In this document: piece by piece, positions 36,624 to 45,286 of the stretch
Layout: each line of letters begins with the position of its first letter
How positions within the stretch are numbered: the stretch's first letter is position 1
NCBI GenBank assembly: GCA_031268315.1
Contig: JAIRXK010000012.1
Location: forward strand, 1 to 45,286
DNA: 45,286 nt
Source of the DNA: Puniceicoccales bacterium
Lineage (GTDB): Bacteria > Verrucomicrobiota > Verrucomicrobiia > Opitutales > JAIRLM01
Direction: 5' to 3'
Program-made: the position numbers and the translations under genes
Notes under the pieces: model-generated
Seen by the model: only the letters and a program-made list of their open reading frames with translations
What the model was told of the DNA's origin: nothing
Database searches by the model: none

Positions 36624-38897
36624 TTATGGGGAAATGTGATCACCATTTTCCTCAAAATGCAAGCTTTTTTTATCCACATCCACATGTTCTTTCCGGTGAA
36701 ACCAGTAAAAAATGGGGCTTGCGATGAAAATGGAGGAAAATGTTCCCACCAAAATGCCGATGGAAAAAATGGCCGAAAAATCTCGAATGACGCCGGCCCC
36801 GAATATCCACAGTGAAATCGCAGCAAGAAATGTGCTCAGACTGGTTAGCAGCGTGCGGGAAAGGGTCTTGCTAATGGCATCATTGATTGTGCCGTGGAGT
36901 TTTCTCTCCGGATGCCTGGTCAACTCTTCCCTGATGCGGTCAAAAATAACAATGGTGTCATTGACGGAATAGCCAATGACCATCAGGATGGCGGCAATGA
37001 GTGGAGCGCTCCACTGGTGGCCTAGCAGCACATAGACACCAGCGGTTACTAGAATGTCGTGCAAAATGGCAACGATGGCCCCCACGGCAAATCCAATTCT
37101 AAAGCGCACGGTTAAATAAATGAGCATGGCGAGCAGGGACATTGCGATGGAAATTGCGGCATTTTTTCGCAATTCTGCGCTGAGCGAGGCACCAATGGAA
37201 GTTTGCCTTTGCACGGAAAAATGGCACTGGGGGAGCAATTGATTCAACTGAGACAGCAGGGCAATTCCCTTGCCCGCTGCGACCTGCAATTTCAATTCCT
37301 CGCAGCCATCCCCTTTGATTGACCTCTGAAATGAGGGAATTATTTCTCCGATGGCGGCCATTTCCGCGGCGCGAAAGATGGTTTCCATTGGCGGTTTTTC
37401 ATCGTAGGAAAGAACATATTCCTCTCCGCCGCGGAAATCGATGCCGCACACGTCCTTTCCCCCAATAGCCATGGCCAATATTCCCATGGCTACGGCAGCC
37501 GATGCCAAGGCGGCACAGGGCCACTTTATTCCCATAAAATTAATGATTTTTTTCCGGCGCTTATAGGGAAAAAAGAGAAAATCGCAGTGAAATACGTCTA
37601 CGATGAGCTCCAAAAATCCACGGGTAAAAACGATGGAGCAAAAGAGTGAGGAAAGTACACCGATGGCCAGAATGATGCCGAATCCGCGAATGGGGCCAAC
37701 GCCGTAGAATGCGAGAATAATAGCCGAAAGCAGGGATGTTAAATTGGCATCAAGTATTGAGGAAAATGACATCTTAAATCCCTGCCCAATGGCATCATGC
37801 ATGGATTTTCCTCGAAACATTTCCTCACGCATCCGCGCAAAAATGATGATATTCGCGTCCACGCCCATGCCGATGGTGAGCACGAGGGCAGCGATGGCTG
37901 GAAGCGTCATCGTTGCCCCAATGGTTACTAAAATTCCAAGGATAATAAGAACATTGAGAACTATGGAAAGGACGGTTACTAGACCCGCAACTGCACTGCA
38001 GAGGACCATGAACAGCATGACCAAAAGACTTCCAATGATTGCCGCATTCACTGCGTGCCGCTGCACTTCATCGGCAAGGCTTGGGCCCAGCTCGTGCATT
38101 TCTGCCACCCGCAATTCAAATTCCAGCGGATTATTGAGAACATTTGCCAGGTCCGTGGCACCTTTCCGCGTAAAATGACCTGAAATCACCGCTTTCCCAT
38201 CGGAAATGACGCTGCTAATGAGGGGAGCGGAATATAATTTTCCATCCAGCACAATGCCCAACTGCTTACCCACATTTCGACGAGTGATCTGCTCAAATTT
38301 TTTTGCGCCTTCACCGGTGAATTCCAGGCTCACTTCATTGGCTCCGTAAGAATTGACGGTGGCACCGGCACGCTTGATGGCGCCGCCGCCCAATTCAGAA
38401 ATGCGGCGAACGGTGGCGAATTTTGGGCCCATTTCCTCCGCTCCTTCGCCCTGGGATTCGCAGGGAATGAGCTCGTAGCCCAGCGGTGGAGAATTGCCAC
38501 CGGCGGCTTGTTCATTGTGGAGTAGACGGAATTCTAATTTTGCCGGTTTTTTTATGACATCCACCAGATTGCTATCTCCACCGGCAAATACGCCGGCCAA
38601 TTGAATCTCAATTTGCGAATCGCCGCGAATGCGTATGAGAGGCTCCGAGATCCCCAATGCGTCCACACGCTTTCGCATAATTTCTTCCGCTTTTTTAAGC
38701 TGATTTTTCCTTTCGGCCCCATTGTCGGCGAGGGATTCCTTTGCAATTTCCAGCGTGACAGCCATACCACCGCGGAGGTCCAGCCCACGCCGTATGACAT
38801 CACCATTCCAAGGAAAAAGAACAGCCATTGCCCATAGGAACACACCCAGTGACGCAAATAGGCGAAACCATGTTGCGCGATGATTTCCACGTGCCAT
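36624..38897 (-). CDS. secDF: SecDF protein-export fusion
   Basis: 757 residues. SecD and SecF are joined in one chain; the pair uses the proton gradient to help pull secreted proteins out of the Sec channel. The SecD part starts with one membrane segment, then RRGLDLRGGMAVTLEI (the D1 motif), a periplasmic P1 region and five more segments including GMGVDANIIIFARMREE. The SecF part begins near residue 450 and has GIDFRGGEEY and GYSVNDTIVIFDRIREE. Twelve membrane segments in all. The yajC gene lies 19 bases upstream, the usual yajC-secD-secF order. Confidence 0.96.
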   Translation of the reverse strand: MARGNHRATWFRLFASLGVFLWAMAVLFPWNGDVIRRGLDLRGGMAVTLEIAKESLADNGAERKNQLKKAEEIMRKRVDALGISEPLIRIRGDSQIEIQLAGVFAGGDSNLVDVIKKPAKLEFRLLHNEQAAGGNSPPLGYELIPCESQGEGAEEMGPKFATVRRISELGGGAIKRAGATVNSYGANEVSLEFTGEGAKKFEQITRRNVGKQLGIVLDGKLYSAPLISSVISDGKAVISGHFTRKGATDLANVLNNPLEFELRVAEMHELGPSLADEVQRHAVNAAIIGSLLVMLFMVLCSAVAGLVTVLSIVLNVLIILGILVTIGATMTLPAIAALVLTIGMGVDANIIIFARMREEMFRGKSMHDAIGQGFKMSFSSILDANLTSLLSAIILAFYGVGPIRGFGIILAIGVLSSLFCSIVFTRGFLELIVDVFHCDFLFFPYKRRKKIINFMGIKWPCAALASAAVAMGILAMAIGGKDVCGIDFRGGEEYVLSYDEKPPMETIFRAAEMAAIGEIIPSFQRSIKGDGCEELKLQVAAGKGIALLSQLNQLLPQCHFSVQRQTSIGASLSAELRKNAAISIAMSLLAMLIYLTVRFRIGFAVGAIVAILHDILVTAGVYVLLGHQWSAPLIAAILMVIGYSVNDTIVIFDRIREELTRHPERKLHGTINDAISKTLSRTLLTSLSTFLAAISLWIFGAGVIRDFSAIFSIGILVGTFSSIFIASPIFYWFHRKEHVDVDKKSLHFEENGDHISP

Positions 38898-38916
38898 AGA
38901 CTAAGCCCCCATTGCG

Positions 38917-39222
38917 CTATTTTTTCTTTGGCTTTTCCGGCGGGCTGTCGCCATCGATATCATCTTCGCCCCCATTGCCTTTTTCTTCCACCTGCTGCTG
39001 CACCGCGCCTCTCAAGACTTCCATGCGAACGCCCTTGGCAACTTCCAAGGTCAATTCGCCTCCATTAATTTTGATAATTTTCCCAAAAATTCCCGACGCG
39101 AGCAGGACGCGATCGCCATTTTTAAGTTTTTGCAGCATTTCCTGGTGCTTTTTTTGCCGCTTACGCTGCGGCGCAATAAAAAGAAACCACATGCCGATGA
39201 ATAGTAATACAAAAACGAGCAT
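38917..39222 (-). CDS. yajC: Preprotein translocase subunit YajC
   Basis: 101 residues from the ATG at 39222, chosen because GGGGAGGAG lies about 9 bases upstream; an in-frame start at 39282 adds 20 residues without a ribosome binding site. One N-terminal membrane segment (MLVFVLLFIGMWFLFI) is followed by APQRKRQKKHQEML and the KNGDRVLLASGIFGKI domain typical of YajC, then an acidic/basic tail. It associates with SecDF, which follows directly. Confidence 0.95.
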   Translation of the reverse strand: MLVFVLLFIGMWFLFIAPQRKRQKKHQEMLQKLKNGDRVLLASGIFGKIIKINGGELTLEVAKGVRMEVLRGAVQQQVEEKGNGGEDDIDGDSPPEKPKKK

Positions 39223-39369
39223 TTGCGAAACTCCTCCCCTTGATGCAGCCGATGCCGCATCGCCTATACAAACCAATTGCATTGCGAGCCAGACATATTT
39301 CCACGAAGTTGGCGATTCAAGATATTTTGTAGATTTTTTACATTATTTTCGACCAATCTTAGAAAATGA

Positions 39370-39455
39370 TTTTAAAACATTTTACCACGGCCCATATCGC
39401 CATTGCAATGCTGGCAATTCTTGGGTCTCGAATGATGCAATCGGGGAACGGGACC
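39370..39455. repeat. Dispersed hairpin-forming intergenic repeat, copy C
   Basis: Shares ATTTTAAAACATTTTACCAC and the core CGCCATTGCAATGCTGGC with copy A, followed by TCGAATGATGCAATCGGGG as in copy B. GCC...GGC and CCCA...TTGGG can pair. It lies between the end of the USP-like pseudogene and the yajC start. Confidence 0.6.
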
Positions 39456-39468
39456 ATTTCCAGGGCAG

Positions 39469-40798
39469 TCATGGTAATTGTCCAGTGCAAACATAGAGGG
39501 CAAGATAGCTATTTTTAATGAAATCATTACTTTTCATAAAATCGTCTTTTGAAATAGTCGCCGCTATTTCACCTCCAATGGAGTCAAGCCGCACAAAACT
39601 TTCCCCATCTTCATTAAGAACATAAGTTAGATAATATCCGCAATCTATATTACCTCGGTGGCAAATCATTCCAGCCAATTTATATTGGCGCGACGGGATA
39701 TTATTTACCATAAATCGAGACATATCTATGCTGTCTGGACAAAGAAAATTGCTAGAATTTTTCATCCCCTTGCCGTTGGTCACAGCAAAACGTTCCACTT
39801 TAAAAAGTAAAAATGGCGGCACGTCTTGGAATAACCTTACTATTGCAACATCGATCCTTTTGCCATCGGGAGTTATAAATTGATTTTCCCCTTCCATAAG
39901 ATTGCTTTTAGTAAGAGCACACAAACCTTACTCTAAAGTAGAGCCTAAGATAATTGGCACTACAACAATGATATCAACGTCGTATCTATAATAATTATCT
40001 TTTGGATCAATGGCATCTATTCGAGTAGCTACAAGGCCATCAACTGGTAATTTTTTTGTATGTGTTTCTTCTCTAATTCCTTCGAGGAATGGCAGTAAAA
40101 GGTTAACGACATCCTCTTGACTGCCATTTCTAAAATACGTAGACGCTATTTTATCTATTTTTTCCGAAAGGTCATGATCGAGAATTTGTAGTTGATCCCG
40201 GGTTTTCCCCGTAGCCAGGTAATGGAAAATTTTTTTCACCACTTGGGTAAATTGGTCTTCGGTGCTGGTACTCGCCATAACTTCATTTCGAAATGGCACA
40301 ACTGCGAACAGCATCTGCAACACTGCATTCAAATAGCAGTGATTATCGAAATTTCGCAAATTAGATTTTGAAGGCTTAATAAGATCTTTCATTGAAGCAG
40401 TCGGCATTTGTTCCTGGCATAGCAGAATTGGCTCCATCCCTCCCGCTGATAGATTATAATTGCTGATTTCTTCCCTCGGGATAAGGAGCTTCCATGGATA
40501 TGAAAGTTTCGAGATTTGAGGGAGAATTAATGTCGTTATCTTTTCTAAATTTCCAATAATACGCAGCGATCACCACACAGAAAATTGATACGGCGACACA
40601 CAAGCCGTAAATGAGTGCAGGCATTTGAAGGATGATTCCTGCTGCAATAGTCGTGACGGAAATGGTAACACAGGTTACGGTTACGGCTATTTTTGTATTA
40701 GCCGAAAAAGAGTTTTTAAAAGATTTACGAAAACTCTTTTCGATATTTCTATCGACAGGTATGATGATGGGTGCATTTTTAAGAAAATGATTTTGATG
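39469..40798 (-). pseudogene. Broken fusion: Inc-like membrane segment plus USP-like deubiquitinase domain
   Basis: Three pieces form one ancestral gene. (1) 40454-40798 is a frame without ATG, coding a two-lobed membrane segment closely matching the left-edge gene (1-311). It is thrown out of frame by one extra base (CCC at 40473-40475 where the paralogue has CC). (2) 39928-40437 continues with NLRNFDNHCYLNAVLQMLF, a match to the Cys box of ubiquitin-specific proteases (family C19), Cys about residue 34 of this piece. (3) After an in-frame TAA at 39928-39930 the same frame runs to 39469 with PPFLLFKVERF (the LKRF region) and CHRGNIDCGYYLTYV, the His box. The catalytic His of the usual GHY is Tyr here (GYY). 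Lost start, frameshift, stop and lost His indicate decay, or a pseudoenzyme. USPs are mainly eukaryotic, so the domain suggests a host-targeted effector. Confidence 0.75.
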
Positions 40799-41137
40799 TC
40801 AAGAAATGAAAAAGAAATTCTGTGTTTTTATCAAATCACTGCTAGCTTTAATCGCTTCCGCAAAAGCTTGATGCAATTTCTCAAATTCCAATGGGAAAAA
40901 TCGTAGAAACTAAAGCTTTTCATAAATTTCTCGCCGGTAGGTGCCCCATTGCTTTATTGGGACAGCGGTTACATTTTCACATTTCCGAGTTTGAGCCTCC
41001 GCCAAAGATGAATTGCCATTGCAAGGCAATTCATCTTTGGACTTTGAAAGATGCGATCGGGTTAGATTTTTAGAAATTGCCTCATTTTTTATTGCCGACT
41101 CTTACAAATACTGCATTCTAACGGTGAGGAGGTAGCA
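40799..41137. other. Intergenic region with repeat copy D
   Basis: The first 30 bases still match the region upstream of the left-edge paralogue (TGTCAAGAAAT...TGTGTTTTTA). The middle shows nothing I can name. The end holds repeat copy D with a perfect hairpin (41002-41040) and the GAGGAGG ribosome binding site of the next gene (41127-41133). Confidence 0.5.
41002..41040. repeat. Dispersed repeat copy D: perfect 16-bp hairpin
   Basis: CCAAAGATGAATTGCC and GGCAATTCATCTTTGG are perfect complements around the loop ATTGCAA. The loop and inner arms are the shared core of copies A-C (CCATTGCAA...GGCAAT). It is followed by GATGCGATCGGG, also shared. No T-run follows, so it is not a simple terminator. 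It sits about 100 bases before the Inc-like gene at 41138. Confidence 0.85.
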
Positions 41138-43150
41138 GTGCTAGTGAATTATTTTTCAAATCAAAAATCAGATCCGTCCAAGCTGAACAAGGCAAATAAC
41201 CCCGATCTTTTGCCCTCAATCCAGTGGCTGCTGATAGTCACCGAAGCCATCGTTGAAGGCACCGTGCTCGGCGCCGCCCTGTGGATTGCATTGGCCTGCT
41301 CTGCTCTGGCAATTTCGACACCGCTTCTCTGGGCAACGTCGGCACTTGCCTCCGCCATTAGCATCGCCGCTATTCTAGTTATCGTTGGCTTTTGCCGCAA
41401 AAACAGACAAATCGACCACTTGAAAGATAGTATAAAAGCAATTAAAAACGATGATTCAATATCCACAAACGAGAAAAATTGCCCGTCCCAGGAAAAATCG
41501 GAATCCACACAGGTACAAATCGAACAATTGACAAGTGAACTATTAGCCAAACATCAGGAAAATGAAAAACTTTTGGAGGAAAAAGAAGATCTCCTAAATC
41601 AGTTCACCAAGATGAGTGAAGAACAAGTAGTTCTTCGAAATCAGCTGGAGGAATTGAAGAATCAGCAACAAAACCTCCTGGATCAGTCAAATGAAGCAGC
41701 ACAGCGCGAGAAAGAAGAATTAATACAACTTCAAAATAAAAATAAAACTATTCGAAATCAACTGAAGAAATTGGAGACTCAACACACAATACCAAGCCAA
41801 TCAAAGAAAACAACACATGAGGATAATGCGCAATTGCAGAAGGAAATTAATGGGCTAAAAAGTGAAATTGAGACGCAAAAGGTGGCCATAGAAGGTCTGA
41901 AGAAGCGGGCAGATACTCTGACATGTGCACTATTTCTGCGAGATTTGCGGATCGATACGTATGACCAACACTCAATTGCACAAAATCAGGTAATTCTTAC
42001 AGGAAAAGAAATAATAGGGAAAATGGTAAAGCCATCTGTCTGGAATCGGAAGGCCAATAGCGAAATAATAACTAAATTGAACGCAAAATACAATTCTGAA
42101 TGTGCTTTAATCGGTAAATATGAATATATATTAAATAATTCAATAGTCATAGAAATGGATGAAAAATCTGAAACTGTTCGGCAATTTTTCGATAGTGATG
42201 TGCCTAAATTTATCAGCCAATTAGACGGGAACACTCGCATAAAAGTTTACAGTGCTTTGACGTCGCAAAATTGCGAAATGGCCATGGGTATCCTTATCCA
42301 ATTTAAAAAAATGGAATTCCATCCAAGTGACGATTTTCTCGAATATATACATACGAAGAGTCCATTGGTTACTTCAGTGTTTCCTAGCAAACAAGCAAAA
42401 GAATTTATGCAAAAAAGCATTCATGAAGAGTACACTAAAATGAGTAAAGCGCGCCTAGAATATTTAGCCAAATGTAAGATTTCGCCAGCACTTTTCGAGA
42501 ATGACGAAAACTTCAATAATGCGCTTAATGATAATTTACTCATACAAACATTGGAAAACCTTAATATCTTTAAAGACATACAAAGATTTACTTGTGCAGA
42601 TGGTAGTAGAGAAGTAATCATTAATGGGAAGAAAATTGATCTCCAAAAAGAGAATGTGATAAAAGCCTTTTTACAACACCTCAAAAACTCAGGTCTTTCA
42701 GCTGAAAATGCCAGCAAAGCGCTGACGGCTATGTTCCATTTTGAATGGAATCAATCATGTTCCTGCGCATGCATAGCACTATACTGGGGATATTTAAAAA
42801 AAACATATGCCGCATCTCAAGAAAAAAATGATGCTTGGGGAGCGGCTTACGTTTTCCAATCGCTTTGTTCGAAAGCGAGTAGTAATAGCATCACTTCCAA
42901 CAATAAAATTAAAATTGAAATTTTGATGGAAGGAATTGTGAAAGTATCGACAATAGCTAGTGCGGTCATGGAAGATTTTTGCAAGGTTGTCACCGATCTT
43001 AACCTTGAGTCCGTTTGCGCAGATCGTGGCGTAAATGTCGGTAAACTTTACCATTTTGAACATACCTCAGTTTCATGTGACCACCAAGGAATTCATACGG
43101 TGGATGAAATGGATGTATTTTTAGATCTTCAGAAGAAGCAAGAAAAATAA
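41138..43150 (+). CDS. Large Inc-like membrane protein with coiled coil
   Basis: 670 residues, unrecognised. After about 28 polar residues comes a two-lobed hydrophobic block (about 29-88; VLGAALWIALACSALAIS, then ALASAISIAAILVIVGFC). A strong coiled coil follows at about 110-260 (LLEEKEDLLNQ, LEELKNQQQN, LKSEIETQKVAIEGLKKRA), then a 400-residue helical region with several Cys. No signal peptide. The start is a GTG at 41138, five bases after GAGGAGG, one of the strongest ribosome binding sites in the window. The layout matches the Inc-like genes in the first 10 kb, so a T3S substrate in a host membrane is a reasonable guess. Confidence 0.78.
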   Translation: MLVNYFSNQKSDPSKLNKANNPDLLPSIQWLLIVTEAIVEGTVLGAALWIALACSALAISTPLLWATSALASAISIAAILVIVGFCRKNRQIDHLKDSIKAIKNDDSISTNEKNCPSQEKSESTQVQIEQLTSELLAKHQENEKLLEEKEDLLNQFTKMSEEQVVLRNQLEELKNQQQNLLDQSNEAAQREKEELIQLQNKNKTIRNQLKKLETQHTIPSQSKKTTHEDNAQLQKEINGLKSEIETQKVAIEGLKKRADTLTCALFLRDLRIDTYDQHSIAQNQVILTGKEIIGKMVKPSVWNRKANSEIITKLNAKYNSECALIGKYEYILNNSIVIEMDEKSETVRQFFDSDVPKFISQLDGNTRIKVYSALTSQNCEMAMGILIQFKKMEFHPSDDFLEYIHTKSPLVTSVFPSKQAKEFMQKSIHEEYTKMSKARLEYLAKCKISPALFENDENFNNALNDNLLIQTLENLNIFKDIQRFTCADGSREVIINGKKIDLQKENVIKAFLQHLKNSGLSAENASKALTAMFHFEWNQSCSCACIALYWGYLKKTYAASQEKNDAWGAAYVFQSLCSKASSNSITSNNKIKIEILMEGIVKVSTIASAVMEDFCKVVTDLNLESVCADRGVNVGKLYHFEHTSVSCDHQGIHTVDEMDVFLDLQKKQEK

Positions 43151-43213
43151 AACGCTCCGGAAAATATTGGCGCAGCTATTTGCAATCGATGCGGTTAAAT
43201 GATTGCCCTGCTC

Positions 43214-44533
43214 CTAGGCGTCTTTTTCTCTCAGGCGACGATAGAGTGTGCTGCGACTAATGCCGAGCATCTTTGCCGCCTGGCTGTGGTTGCCATTGCA
43301 GCGCCAAAGTATCTGTTTGATGTCATCCGTGGCCAAGTCGGGCAACGGATCCCCGCGCCTATCGGGCAGTGCAATGGATGGCATTGGCCTAGCCTCACCC
43401 CTTGAAGAAAAATAGGCCTCAACGTGGGAAATATCCACGCATTTTTTCGGATAAAGCACCGCCATGGCATCGCAAAAATTGCGCAATTCCCGCACATTTC
43501 CGGGCCATGGCTGCATTCGGAGCATCGCCAATGCCCCTTCGCTCAGGTGTGGCGGGGCAATGTTGCCACGCCAAAATGATTCAATGAGCAATTCCAAATC
43601 ATCCAACCGTTCCCGGAGCGGCGGGATGCGAATGGCTATCACATTGATGCGGTAAAATAAATCCTCACGAAAATCTCCCATGCGAACGCGCATCGCCAAA
43701 TCGGCATTTGTCGCAGCAATGAGCCGCACATCAACCTGGATGCTGCAGTCTCCTCCGAGACGTTCAAAGGATTTTGATTCCAGCACACGCAGCAATTTAA
43801 TCTGCACACTTGTTGGCAATTCACCCACTTCATCCAGGAGCAATGTTCCCCCATGCGCCCGCTCAAAGTATCCGCAATGGCGCTGCCTTGCATCGGTAAA
43901 TGCACCCCGCTCATGGCCGAATAGCTGGCTTTCCACCATGTCTTCGGGCAATGCCGCACCGTTGATTGCAAGAAATGGCCCACCTGCGCGGGCACTGAGC
44001 CGATGAATTTCGCGGGCAAACAATTCCTTTCCAACGCCTGTCTCCCCAACCAATAGTATCGTAACATTGGTAGCGGCGACCCGATGCAATAGATCCAGTG
44101 CCCGCCGCAGCGAATCGGACTTTCCAATAATACTCGGCTGAAAAAGTGGGGTTGGCATTACTTTTTTTTGCCGCAGTGCCTGCTCCAGCGTTGCCTCCAC
44201 GACTGCCAAATCAAGCGGCTTGGAGAGAAAATCAACGGCCCCTGCCTTCATGGCATTTACCGCCGTCGCGATGTCGCCATAGGCCGTCATGACGATGCAC
44301 GCCGGCTCCGGATCGAGGGTATGGCAAAAGTGTGCCACGTCAATTCCGGACTTTCCCGGCATTCGCAGGTCAGTAATTACCAAGTGAAACGGCTCCTTTG
44401 CGGCGGCCAATATGCCCATGGCTTCCGTCGCACTTGCCGCCGTCGTAGTTGTATACTCTCCCTGCAAAGCATGGGCCAATCCATCCCGCGCATGCTTTTC
44501 ATCGTCAACAACGAGAATGCGTATTGGTGTCAT
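43214..44533 (-). CDS. NtrC-family sigma-54-dependent response regulator
   Basis: 439 residues in the classical three-domain order. The receiver domain (about 5-120) has VVDDE, the phospho-acceptor Asp in ITDLRMPG, and the conserved Lys in LSKPLD. The AAA+ domain (about 145-370) has Walker A GETGVGKE, Walker B LLLDEVGE, and a sigma-54 contact loop written GAFTDA instead of the usual GAFTGA. The C-terminal Fis-type helix-turn-helix (NHSQAAKMLGISRSTLYRRL) ends the protein. Its sensor kinase is not in this window. Targets unknown; regulation of envelope or T3S genes is only a possibility. No Shine-Dalgarno sequence is apparent. Confidence 0.95.
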   Translation of the reverse strand: MTPIRILVVDDEKHARDGLAHALQGEYTTTTAASATEAMGILAAAKEPFHLVITDLRMPGKSGIDVAHFCHTLDPEPACIVMTAYGDIATAVNAMKAGAVDFLSKPLDLAVVEATLEQALRQKKVMPTPLFQPSIIGKSDSLRRALDLLHRVAATNVTILLVGETGVGKELFAREIHRLSARAGGPFLAINGAALPEDMVESQLFGHERGAFTDARQRHCGYFERAHGGTLLLDEVGELPTSVQIKLLRVLESKSFERLGGDCSIQVDVRLIAATNADLAMRVRMGDFREDLFYRINVIAIRIPPLRERLDDLELLIESFWRGNIAPPHLSEGALAMLRMQPWPGNVRELRNFCDAMAVLYPKKCVDISHVEAYFSSRGEARPMPSIALPDRRGDPLPDLATDDIKQILWRCNGNHSQAAKMLGISRSTLYRRLREKDA

Positions 44534-44625
44534 TTGCGAAAAATCTAGGTCATTTTTTTCCCATGTCCACCACTAAATTTTCATTTCGATGGGATGGAGG
44601 AGGTGAATCTACGCAATTTCAGAAT

Positions 44626-44659
44626 GCAAAAAGAGCCAAATCCAACTGGACCTGGCTCT
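44626..44659 (-). terminator. Rho-independent terminator of the rRNA operon
   Basis: On the minus strand AGAGCCA (44653-44659) pairs with TGGCTCT (44632-44638) and is followed by TTTTT. It lies immediately downstream of 5S rRNA, between it and the regulator gene. Confidence 0.85.
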
Positions 44660-44665
44660 CTTTTT

Positions 44666-44785
44666 ATCCTGGCAACAACCTACTCTCACACCACAGCGTG
44701 GTGGCACTACCATCGGCGTTTGAGGGCTTGACGAGCGTGTTCGAAATGGGAACGTGTATTTCCCCTCACCTATGGTCACCAGAAA
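44666..44785 (-). rRNA. rrf: 5S ribosomal RNA
   Basis: About 120 bases. The minus strand shows TTTCTGGTGACCATAGG, CGTTCCCATTTCGAACACG, CCGATGGTAGTGCC and GAGAGTAGGTTGTTGCCAGG, the standard 5S blocks. The terminal stem TTCTGG/CCAGGA sets the ends. Confidence 0.96.
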
Positions 44786-44894
44786 TTCTGCCTGGCCCTG
44801 CGGCATAGCCGCGGGCCAGAAAGGCTTTTTGCATTTTGCAATGCAGTAATGCTATAATTTTCAACCGAGCCCCTAGGCACATATTATCCCAAAA

Positions 44895-45286
<392 letters not shown>

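Noticed and set aside
39928..39930. TAA in the USP-like gene as programmed readthrough
   Set aside because: The same gene also lacks a start codon, has a one-base insertion and has lost the catalytic His; readthrough alone would not rescue it.
41002..41040. Perfect hairpin as a Rho-independent terminator
   Set aside because: No T-run follows on either strand, and the upstream plus strand has no gene to terminate; shared copies argue for a dispersed element.

Overview
The window looks like a chromosomal segment of a host-associated, probably anaerobic Gram-negative bacterium. My best guess is the PVC group (a Verrucomicrobiota/Puniceicoccales-like or Chlamydiota-like lineage). That is an inference from gene content, not from a search. 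The grounds are a Ysc-type type III secretion (T3S) operon, many proteins built like chlamydial inclusion-membrane (Inc) proteins, a monomeric [FeFe] hydrogenase beside an acylating acetaldehyde dehydrogenase, and Gram-negative envelope genes (SecDF, YajC, a beta-barrel protein). TAA, TAG and TGA all end housekeeping genes, so the code looks standard.

Layout. 1-9.7 kb is AT-rich accessory DNA: a run of Inc-like genes with a two-lobed hydrophobic block and long polar or coiled-coil tails, several of them broken by frameshifts or stops. 9.8-12.7 kb holds the hydrogenase and aldehyde dehydrogenase; 12.8-15.7 kb holds rpsA, with a hairpin over its ribosome binding site, and a beta-barrel protein. 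16.3-18.1 kb (minus strand) and 28.2-31.1 kb (plus strand) are two copies of an unrecognised two-gene module, called A-B here. Both genes have repeat-rich coiled coils, and decayed extra pieces lie nearby. 18.6-23.0 kb carries a small Inc-like gene, initiator tRNA-fMet and a T3S operon in the order tyeA-sycN-sctX-sctY-sctV, the same order as the Yersinia virA operon. 23.3-28.0 kb is tig-clpP-clpX, a DnaQ-like exonuclease and a NUDIX hydrolase. 32.2-39.2 kb is RNase E/G, rnpB, accA, tyrS, secDF and yajC. 39.4-43.2 kb is accessory again: a broken gene that once joined an Inc-like membrane segment to a ubiquitin-specific-protease-like domain, a paralogue of the gene cut by the left edge, and a large Inc-like coiled-coil gene. 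The window ends with an NtrC-type regulator, the rRNA terminator, 5S rRNA and the 3' end of 23S rRNA.

Reading. The T3S operon would provide the export gate and gatekeeper/chaperone parts. The Inc-like proteins, the deubiquitinase-like fusion and perhaps the A-B proteins are the best candidates for secreted substrates; that link is inference. The most novel items are the Inc-plus-USP fusion family, the duplicated A-B module, the homopolymer-interrupted Inc-like paralogues, and a dispersed hairpin-forming intergenic repeat found only near these accessory genes.
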